From CBDCZI01 sp965224495 (GTDB lineage Bacteria; Bacteroidota; Bacteroidia; Cytophagales; JAAEPT01): a stretch of 14,994 nt of DNA. Made by a program: the position numbers and the translations under genes. Below, piece by piece: positions 14,159 to 14,994 of the stretch. Position 1 is the stretch's first letter; each line of letters starts with the position of its first letter. The stretch spans positions 1 through 14,994 of the forward strand of contig CBDCZI010000007.1 of assembly GCA_965224495.1 (NCBI GenBank), read 5' to 3'. The notes below the pieces were generated by a model that worked only from the letters and a program-made list of their open reading frames with translations, had not been told where the DNA came from and did no database searches.

Positions 14159-14926
14159 ATGCAAAACATTACTTTTGAGCAATCCAATCATATCGCTACA
14201 CTCACCATTAATCGACCCGATAAATTGAATGCGTTAAATTTTCAGACCTTAGAAGAATTGAAAAATGCAATAGAGAAATGCGAAAATGACGCTACTATTC
14301 GAGGGATAATCATTACTGGAGCAGGGGGGAAAGCATTTGTTGCCGGTGCGGATATCAATGAAATAGCTGATATGAATGAGATAAATGCACGTAAAATTGC
14401 AGAAAATGGGCAAGAAATTTTTGCGAATATTGAGAACAGTCATAAGTTAATTATCGCCTGTGTCAATGGTTATGCTTTAGGTGGAGGTTGCGAATTAGCT
14501 ATGGCGTGTCATTTACGTGTAGCGTCAGAAAACGCGGTGTTTGCTCAACCAGAAATCAATTTAGGGATTATACCAGGTTATGGAGGCACACAGCGATTGA
14601 CGCAGTTGGTCGGTAAAGCCAAGGCGATAGAGTTGATGTGTACGGCAGATTATGTCGATGCGAAAGAAGCGTACCGTTTGGGGTTGGTCAATTATGTCTT
14701 ACCACAAGATGAAATAATGGCTAAATGCCAAGAAATAATGGCAAAAGTAGTTTCTAAACCACGGATAGCGACAGGATTGATTATTGAAAGTGTCAATGCC
14801 GTGTATAACAAAAATGCCAATGGTTATTTGGTAGAAGCCAATTCGTTTAGTGCGTGTACAAAGTCGGGAAATTTTAAAGAAGGAACTCGTGCATTTTTAG
14901 AGAAAAGGAAACCTAATTTTGATTAA
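14159..14926 (+). CDS. Enoyl-CoA hydratase/isomerase (crotonase) family protein
   Basis: A 255-residue cytoplasmic enzyme that probably adds water to trans-2-enoyl-CoA in fatty-acid or short-chain acyl-CoA breakdown. The start is ATG 14159; the in-frame TTG at 14150 adds only three residues. The fold begins IATLTINRPDKLNAL (12-26). The first oxyanion-hole segment is FVAGADINE (60-68) and the second is ALGGGCELAMACHLR (106-120). Both catalytic glutamates of true hydratases are present: E112 in GGGCELA and E132 in FAQPEINLGIIPG, 20 residues apart as in the mitochondrial enzyme. The last 35 residues contain the usual C-terminal helices ending FLEKRKPNF. Both Glu favour hydratase over isomerase activity; a 3-hydroxybutyryl-CoA dehydratase role is possible. 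It is preceded by a long gap, so it starts its own unit. Confidence 0.93.
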   Translation: MQNITFEQSNHIATLTINRPDKLNALNFQTLEELKNAIEKCENDATIRGIIITGAGGKAFVAGADINEIADMNEINARKIAENGQEIFANIENSHKLIIACVNGYALGGGCELAMACHLRVASENAVFAQPEINLGIIPGYGGTQRLTQLVGKAKAIELMCTADYVDAKEAYRLGLVNYVLPQDEIMAKCQEIMAKVVSKPRIATGLIIESVNAVYNKNANGYLVEANSFSACTKSGNFKEGTRAFLEKRKPNFD

Positions 14927-14968
14927 ACACTCGTCTATCTCGCTTTATTTAGCTAAAATATTGGTAAA

Positions 14969-14994
14969 ATGATAAATCTCAGCTATATTGTAGT
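14969..14994 (+). CDS. Possible first codons of a following gene, cut by the window edge
   Basis: ATG at 14969 is followed by eight open codons to the edge (MINLSYIV). It lies 42 bp after the crotonase stop, on the same strand. The hydrophobic start could be a membrane segment or the beginning of an unrelated frame. Too little is visible to name it. Confidence 0.3.

Noticed and set aside
14281..14926. Opposite-strand frames across the crotonase and T9SS genes as possible overlapping genes
   Set aside because: They are shadows of long, clearly recognisable genes and have no signal peptides, motifs or upstream signals of their own.

Overview
The window is chromosomal DNA from a member of the phylum Bacteroidota, probably a gliding or Cytophagales/Flavobacteriia-type marine or freshwater bacterium. 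The evidence is AT-rich sequence, a one-piece hybrid sensor kinase ending in an AraC-type helix-turn-helix, lipoproteins with acidic residues just after the lipobox cysteine, a type A and a type B type IX secretion (T9SS) C-terminal signal, TAnnTTTG promoter elements, and few Shine-Dalgarno sites. The genus cannot be named from this sequence alone.

Layout. (1) 2-1204: the 3' part of a hybrid two-component protein, cut by the window edge. (2) 1205-1674: a non-coding gap holding copy A of a structured intergenic repeat. (3) 1675-3792: three tandem, same-strand lipoprotein genes built from two exchangeable parts, a cadherin-like domain and a DUF1566/Lcl-type domain. Genes 2 and 3 share an almost identical 5' end. 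(4) 3852-5273 (minus): a UbiA-family prenyltransferase and purN in an apparent operon. (5) 5360-7365 (plus): a small secreted protein, a LOG-family nucleotide phosphoribohydrolase and plsY. (6) 7368-8681 (minus): a TolC-family outer membrane channel. (7) 8840-13029 (minus): two large secreted proteins, one with a type B and one with a type A T9SS tail. (8) 13155-13712 (plus): a small outer-membrane beta-barrel, whose promoter contains a 13-T run. (9) 13713-14158: a non-coding gap holding copy B of the structured repeat, inverted relative to copy A. (10) 14159-14926: an enoyl-CoA hydratase-family enzyme, then the possible first codons of another gene at the edge.

How it fits together. Most of the window serves the cell envelope: surface lipoproteins, T9SS cargo, an efflux/secretion channel, a beta-barrel, and enzymes of membrane lipid synthesis (PlsY, UbiA family). 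PurN, LOG and the crotonase are housekeeping metabolism. Five intrinsic-terminator hairpins, most of them strong, separate the transcription units. No CRISPR, tRNA, rRNA, integrase or recognisable insertion sequence is visible.

No obviously new multi-gene system is present. The observations most worth a second look are the inverted pair of structured repeats with one compensatory base-pair change, the mosaic lipoprotein array, and the homopolymer-containing promoter at about 13091-13122.
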